From positions 1,922,001 through 1,986,000 of the forward strand of contig JANFOG010000004.1 in assembly GCA_024336345.1 (NCBI GenBank): 64,000 nucleotides of DNA, written 5' to 3'. How positions within the stretch are numbered: the first letter of the stretch is position 1; each line of letters opens with the position of its first letter. The notes below the pieces were generated by a model. That model had not been told where the DNA came from. It saw nothing but the letters and a program-made list of their open reading frames with translations, and ran no database searches. Both the position numbers and the translations under genes were made by a program. Shown here one piece after another: positions 58,402 to 64,000 of the stretch. The stretch comes from Mariannaea sp. PMI_226 (taxonomy: Eukaryota > Ascomycota > Sordariomycetes > Hypocreales > Nectriaceae).

Positions 58402-60477
58402 ATGGATGAGATTGCAAAGGAATACGACGTCATTGTGCTGGGCACTGGTATGTCTCTGCCCCGTCTCCTTTTGATCGCCTGTGGTCCTATGAGAGAGACC
58501 CCCGCATCCAGAGCTTTGCTGGCGTGGGGCTCCCAGCAGGAGTGGCTGCAAAAGAGAAGCACAATGAAAGAGCTCTCATCCGTTTGCTAACGAGTCCTAG
58601 GCCTGACTGAGTGTATCTTGTCTGGGTATGTGGCATTTCCGCTAACTTACTGTTCCCGGCTGGCGGTCACGGCACCGTCATGTCCTGCCACCTTGCGCTG
58701 GGTTCCATGTCGATGGATGCACTTGATATTGAAGCCACTCATGAGCACTCTTGACTGACTCGTCTCTTCTCTCCAGTGTTCTCAGTGTCAAGGGCAAGAA
58801 GGTCCTCCACATTGACCGCAACGATCATTATGGCGGGTAAGAAGTGTCCTCTGGTTGCATCTCGAGTTGGCCGAACTAACACTCTTGCTAGCGAGGCTGC
58901 TTCCGTGAACCTTGAAGTGGTATGCAACAACGATTGACCCTTTCTCGCCCCTTGCCTAAAATCCCGCCTCCGATCCGAGTACGATAACAATCTAACCAAC
59001 TACGATTTGCAATAGCTTTTCAAGAAGTACGGCAACGCTGCCGCCGGTGAGGAACCCTGGAAGAAGTATGGTCGTCTCAATGACTGGAACATCGACCTTG
59101 TCCCCAAGTTCCTGATGTCCTCTGGCGAGCTTACCAAGATCCTTGTTTCCACCGACGTCACCCGATATCTCGAGTTCAAGCAGGTTACTGGCAGCTATGT
59201 CCAACAGGGCTCTGGTTCTAAGGTTACCGTTGCCAAGGTGCCCTCGGACGCCGCCGAGGCTCTCAAATCCCCCCTGATGGGTATCTTCGAGAAGCGACGC
59301 ATGAAGTCCTTCATCGAATGGGTTGGTTCATTCGACGCCAAGGACCCTGCTACACACAAGGGTTTGTGATCCCACAATCTACTCGGAGTCGAAATGGGCT
59401 TGAAAATTTTTTACTTTGACTTTGAGGGACTGAGCTGACGCCATGTTCACCAAACTTGACAGGTCTTGACATGAACACCTGCTCCTTGAAGGAGGTCTAC
59501 GACAAGTTCGGCCTCGAGGCTACCACCAGAGACTTCATCGGCCACGCCATGGCTCTTTACCTTACCGACGATCACATTGCCGCCAACGGACAGGCTCCCG
59601 AGGCTATCGAGCGCATCCGTCTCTATGGTAACTCTGTTGCCCGTTATGGCAAGTCCCCTTACATCTACCCTCTCTACGGTCTGGGTGAGCTGCCCCAAGG
59701 TTTCGCCCGACTTTCTGCCATCTATGGTGGTACCTACATGCTTCACACCAACATCGACGAGATCTTGTACGAGGGCGACAAGGCTGCTGGTATCAAGGCT
59801 ACCATGAAGAACGGTGATGACGTGCTGAAGTTTGAGACGAAGGCTAAGATGATTCTGGGTGACCCATCCTACTTCCCTGGCAAGACCAAGGTCGTCGGCC
59901 ATGTCCTCCGTGCCATCTGCATCCTGAACCACCCCCTCGCTGGCACCAACGATAGCGATTCTGCTCAGCTTATTATCCCCCAGTCCCAGGTTGGCCGCAA
60001 GAACGGTAAGATAGCCAGCTCTGATCTGATCCTCGTGTTGCGCAATATCTGACAAGTCAAAGATATCTACATCGCCTGCGTTTCTTCTGCTCATAATGTC
60101 TGCCCCAAGGGCTACTGGATTGCCATCGTCTCCACCATTGCCGAAACCACCTCCAACCACCACCTCGAGCTTCAGGCTGGTCTCCTTCGACTTGGCAAGA
60201 TCGAGGAGCAGTTCATGGTATGACACTACAATAATACAGGAAATGATGTATGATTTGATTAACAGCTGACTCCTGTATATAGGGCCCTCCTATCCCCATC
60301 TCCGAGCCCATTGAGAACGGCACCAAGGACAGCATCTTTATTTCCAAGAGCTACGATGCCACTAGCCACTTTGAGACCACCACTGATGACGTCAAGGACA
60401 TCTACCGCCGCTGCACCGGTGAGGAGCTTGTGCTTGAGGGCTTGAGGGATGATGTCCAGGTTGCCGACGAGCAATAG
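58402..60477 (+). CDS. GDI1: Rab GDP-dissociation inhibitor, 465 aa
   Basis: Rab GDI extracts prenylated GDP-bound Rab GTPases from membranes and recycles them in vesicle transport. Eight exons join in phase: 58402-58447, 58601-58625, 58777-58836, 58892-58919, 59016-59361, 59463-60005, 60063-60217 and 60283-60477. The N-terminus DEIAKEYDVIVLGTGLTECI with the G-x-G-x-x-E loop is the conserved GDI/REP signature. SVKGKKVLHIDRNDHYGGEAASV, WNIDLVPKFLMSSGELTKIL, YLEFKQVTGSYV and YPLYGLGELPQGFARLSAIYGGTYML are the expected sequence-conserved regions. Length equals that of other fungal GDIs. The intron-rich 5' end, with exons of 25 and 28 bases, is typical of this gene in ascomycetes. It is tail-to-tail with NOG1. 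Confidence 0.97.
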
Positions 60478-61288
60478 GTGACCGACATTGCGTGAGGGGA
60501 GGTGGATGAAATGGATGCTTGAAAAAGCACTTAGACAAGGAGCTGGTACCCTCTTTGCATCGTTGTTGAGGAAACGGCGATTCCCTTTCATCCCAGGGTT
60601 GATATGGCAAATACGCCGATGCAGATAGGCGAAGATACTATTCTGTAAATGCTTTCACAGTAACGAATATATACCTTTTTTGATATATATGTATATAAAT
60701 ATTCCCAATGCCACAGACCTTTCTGCCAAACAACCCGCCCTTTCCAGACTAGTTGCGTACAATTTGGAGGGGGTGTAACCCTTTATCAGGTTGATGGCCT
60801 AACTTGTAGTGAATAACTGATGCTGTTCTCAGCTTACTACTGTGGAAAATGAGTGCTGGTTGCCCATCAGCAACTGCATGAATGCAAACTATCTTTGGGA
60901 AGAACGTCAAAGGAGTGTAAAAAGTTCAAAATAGAGAGGCTTGGGGATATTCACACACTTGAATCCTTGCGGTGTTCGAGGGACTCAACATTTCACGCAA
61001 CTTGACTCGGGGTTGACAAAAATAACGATTCTATTTTTTGAAAATCTCATCATCATGATATGTATAATAAGTTCACATGCGCACCCTCTTCCCGAGGAGG
61101 GGAATTTTGTATCAGAAGGGTGCTGCTGGCTGCGAGTTATATATCTACGTAAACCGAAGAGTGTGCCCAAGACGCCCAGAACTCCCCCAAGCAAACCCAC
61201 GAGCCGACATTCGCAAAGACAGAAGACCAAGCTGGAAGGGGTTCTAAAAAAAAGAGCAGTGTTACTTTTCCTTTGCTGGTGACATCGG
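60478..61288. other. 3' flanks of GDI1 and NOG1
   Basis: No supported gene. There is an AT-rich ATATA patch at 60,668-60,702, likely in the GDI1 3' region. Confidence 0.6.
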
Positions 61289-63466
61289 TTATCGTCGGTT
61301 TGTCTTGCCCATGCCACGCTTTCCAGCGACCTGAAAGTTTCAAAGTCAGTACTGTCCATCATTATGTTGTCCTTTAGGAAGCGGGAACTTACGAGATGCT
61401 TGGTCAAGGAGGCGCTGGTGTGTCGATCAGCCTCACCCTGGCGAGCCATGCGGTTCATGCGCTTCTGGTTGAGCTTGGCAATGCGCTCAGCCTTGGAGCG
61501 AGTGATGTCGTCCTGAACACCATCCTCGAGGCGGTTGGTAGTAGGAGCACGGCTCTTGGAGCGGGCGCGCTCGCGAGGAGTGAGACCGCGTGCGCCGTCA
61601 ACATCCATGGCATCAGGATCCTCAGTACCCATGCGGCTACGGGTCATTGAACGGCCACGGGGGCGGGACTTGGATCGAGCGCGCTCAGCAATATCGGTGG
61701 TGTCGACACCAAGGGCGTCGAGAGCATCTTCAAACTCGGAAAGGCTCTTCTTCACGGACTTGCGGGGGATGATGGCCTGGTTCTTGAGGCGCTTCTTCAT
61801 ACGGGCTTCATTGCGGATGAGCTGCTGCTTTTCGCGGATCAGCTCGGCCTTGCGCATCACTTCAGCCTCCTCGTCGTCCTCAATATCTTCGTCAGACTCA
61901 TAGAATCCTTCGGCCTCGAGCTTCTCCTCCTCTTCCTCGAGAGCAGCAAGCTTGGCCTCGATATCAGGGTCAATGAAGTCGTAGACATTCTTGCCGTCGT
62001 AGATCTCGGGGATCTTGTCATACTTCCACTCGTCGTTGGCAAGCATGTAGTCGGCACGCATATCCACATTGTAGACACCAGCACCGCCATTCTCCTCCTC
62101 GACATCACGAGCGAGTCTTCGGCGCTCGGGATCGGTCTTGTCGTACTTCTTGCGATTGGTGACAGCCTCGGGAATAAATGTCTCGAGGGTCTGGCCACCC
62201 ATGGGGGTGGCAACATGGATTCTGGACATGACATCGGCGAGTCTGCCACCAACAGCGCCACTGGCAGAGGTTCCAGCCTTCAGCTTTTGGTTCACTCGTT
62301 CAGCAATCAGGCGCTCGCAAGCGGCGTTCTTGACCTCCTGAACACCCTCCTGGGTGTTACAAGAGGCCTGGAGCAGCTCCACCTCGCCAGACTTGAGAAT
62401 GCTCTGGAGTTCAGCCTGAGTCTCAGCGTCCAGGTCGTCGGGTCGGGTGACATCAATCTTGTTAATGACGACAAAGACAAGCTTGTTGGCGAACAGGGGC
62501 TTAATGCTCTTGAATAGCTGGATTTGTGAGGCAACAGTGTAGCCGCACTGCTCAGAGAGATCCATAAAGTACAAGATGGCAGATCGCAAATGAGCAATAG
62601 CGGTGATACTAGTCGCTTGTCAGTACAACAATTCAAAGTTGAGCCAAAACAGGTATGATAGATCACAGACCTTTGCATCTCAATGGTGTTCATTTCCTCA
62701 AGAGGATGGTCGAGAATACCGGGGGTATCGATGGCCTGGAATCGCAGGTACTTGTAGTCGAAGTGACCGACGAAGAGACTCTTGGTGGTGAATGCATATG
62801 GCTGGACATCAACATCGGCCCGGGTGATGCTGCGCAAGAAGCTGGACTTTCCAACATTAGGGTAACCGCAGATGACCAGGGTTCGAGTGTTGGGGTCAAT
62901 AGAAGGCAGACGACCCAAATGCTGGCGGACCTGGTCGAGGTACATCAGAGGATCCTTGAGGCGCTTGATGAGAGTGGCCATGCGACCGAGCGCGGCGCGC
63001 TTGAGCTGCTTGCACTGGAACAGCGACTGGCCATACTTGAGAAGACGGACGTAGTCGCGGGAGATTGTCTCGATGAGGTGCTTGGCCGTCGACATCTGAC
63101 CAAGAGCGATTCTGAAATGATCGGCATCGTAGAGGGTGTTGAGCAAGTCCTTGTGGAAAGGGTGAATGTCTTGCAGCCGGGGAAAACTCTCAAGAATGGC
63201 GCCGAACTTCTCGGAGAAGGTTTCCTGGGTGAACTTGACCTTTCGGGTGTAGAAGGCTGAGAAAGGGAGAGAGCATCGTTAGTTACGGTGTGCAAATGAA
63301 TATACTAATCGAACTGGGACGGGACAGGGTACCAACCTCGAATACGGCTGATCTGGAAGCCAGCACGGATCTGAGTAGGCAGCTTTCGCTGGGTTCTGCT
63401 CAGAACAATGTCCAGGAACTCCTGCTGAGTTGGGACGGGGGGGATGTCCTTCCAGGTCGTCTTCAT
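61289..63466 (-). CDS. NOG1: Nucleolar GTP-binding protein 1 (Nog1), 60S ribosome assembly, 657 aa
   Basis: Nog1 is an essential GTPase that binds pre-60S particles in the nucleolus and nucleus. Minus-strand exons 63337-63466, 62671-63256, 61393-62608 and 61289-61330 join in phase. The N-terminus [20 protein letters not shown] and the helical NOG1 N-domain (to about residue 165) precede a circularly standard GTPase core: G1 GYPNVGKSS (174-182), G3 DTPG in [12 protein letters not shown]4 NKID, and [14 protein letters not shown] just after G3. The C-terminal part is charged, with an acidic coiled coil ([20 protein letters not shown]) and RSKSR repeats. The 42-bp last exon adds [13 protein letters not shown], the usual basic tail; without this splice the frame would run on into unrelated sequence. 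It is divergent from the OPRT gene. Confidence 0.96.
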
Positions 63467-63937
63467 GGTGGCCGATCTGGTGGATGGGATTCGTCTCGAT
63501 GTCGATGTCGGGGTGTGATGCAGAGAATGAGCGACAGCCCAGGAATTTTTTTTTTTCTTCCAGTTAGCAGCGATGGCTGGTGTGGAGTTGGTGGGCAATC
63601 GATAAGCCCGATAAGAATCGAAATTTTGGCAAGGCAAAAGAGGGGCAAGTGGCAAGTGGAGATGCCCATTGCGATTGCCCATTTTTCACGCTTCAGTCAC
63701 CCCCGCGACCCCACCACCGAGCTCGCGAACTTTGTGATTGCTCGCTCAGCGTCCAGAGAAACACTTGCATTTTTCCTCTTTTAAAACCACTCATTTGCTA
63801 TAATTTAAGCACCGCAAGAGCACCGAAGTAAGCTACCAATCCTGACGTACAGATATTCTTCACAAAAACAAACTGATCCCTTACACTCTTGCCGCAAAGT
63901 CTTCTAGAACTTCGTCGCTTACACGCAACCATCCACC
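63467..63937. promoter_or_regulatory. Divergent NOG1-OPRT promoter
   Basis: This 471-bp gap lies between start codons. It contains a T run (63,547-63,556) and GAAATTTT at 63,620-63,627, which resembles the yeast rRNA-processing element (AAAAATTTT) linked to ribosome-assembly genes such as NOG1. The resemblance is approximate. Confidence 0.4.
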
Positions 63938-64000
63938 ATGTCTTCCGACCTCGCCCCTTACAAGAAGGAATTCCTCCAGGCCGCCATCTCTGGCGGTGTC
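63938..64000 (+). CDS. URA5: Orotate phosphoribosyltransferase, 5' end only
   Basis: The first 21 codons, MSSDLAPYKKEFLQAAISGG then V, match the start of fungal orotate phosphoribosyltransferase, which converts orotate and PRPP to OMP in pyrimidine synthesis in the cytosol. The ATG lies in a good CCACCATGTC context. The gene runs off the window edge, so no catalytic motif (the PRPP loop) is visible. The identity rests on the N-terminal sequence alone. Confidence 0.82.
   Translation, partial: MSSDLAPYKKEFLQAAISGGV

Noticed and set aside
1..64000. A secondary-metabolite, defence or mobile-element cluster
   Set aside because: No polyketide synthase, NRPS, terpene cyclase, NLR-type, transposase or reverse-transcriptase signatures were seen; identified genes are conserved housekeeping types.

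Overview
The window is nuclear DNA from a filamentous ascomycete, most likely a Sordariomycete and probably order Hypocreales. Supporting signs are compact genes with short introns (about 47-110 bp, GTRNGT-type donors, CTRAC-like branch points), intergenic TACC/GGTA clusters and long homopolymer runs, and products that match filamentous-fungal proteins: Arp9, Eps1-like PDI, a DUF2293 protein, uL29m, Rab GDI, Nog1 and the start of orotate phosphoribosyltransferase. The order-level placement is an inference from style. I supported 19 protein-coding genes, 14 of them rebuilt across introns by checking reading phase at each junction. I recognised no tRNA, rRNA, intact transposon, CRISPR array or secondary-metabolite cluster.

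Layout. 0-2.25 kb has no supported gene. 2.25-33.3 kb is the gene-dense part: a disordered proline/arginine-rich protein (-), a HAD-type pyrimidine 5'-nucleotidase (+), Mediator subunit Med21 (-), Sec62 (+), a GNAT acetyltransferase (-), phospholipase D (+), a membrane-anchored PDI-like protein (-), tyrosyl-DNA phosphodiesterase Tdp1 (+), a MATE transporter (+), Arp9 (-), a DUF2293 protein (+) and a SYLF-domain protein (-). 33.3-56.3 kb is gene-poor and holds only two small membrane-protein genes (39.7-40.2 kb and 42.0-42.2 kb) and one zinc-finger transcription factor (43.0-45.9 kb). 56.3-64 kb is dense again: mitochondrial ribosomal protein uL29m (+), Rab GDI (+), Nog1 (-) and the 5' end of orotate phosphoribosyltransferase (+).

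The genes are mostly housekeeping and do not form one pathway. Themes recur: secretion and membrane traffic (Sec62, Eps1-like PDI, Rab GDI, SYLF, PLD), transcription and chromatin (Med21, Arp9, zinc-finger factor), ribosome production (Nog1, uL29m), DNA repair (Tdp1) and nucleotide metabolism (5'-nucleotidase, OPRT). Strands alternate almost gene by gene, giving five divergent promoters and six tail-to-tail pairs.

I did not find a convincing new biological system. The best leads are modest: two short membrane proteins with split reading frames that simple ORF calling would miss, an in-frame 87-bp intron in the acetyltransferase, a possible mitochondrial leader on the 5'-nucleotidase, a perfect 18-bp palindrome in the Eps1-like/Tdp1 promoter, repeated TACGGAGTA and TACTTCGTA palindromes, and the 10-kb gene-free stretch upstream of the zinc-finger gene.
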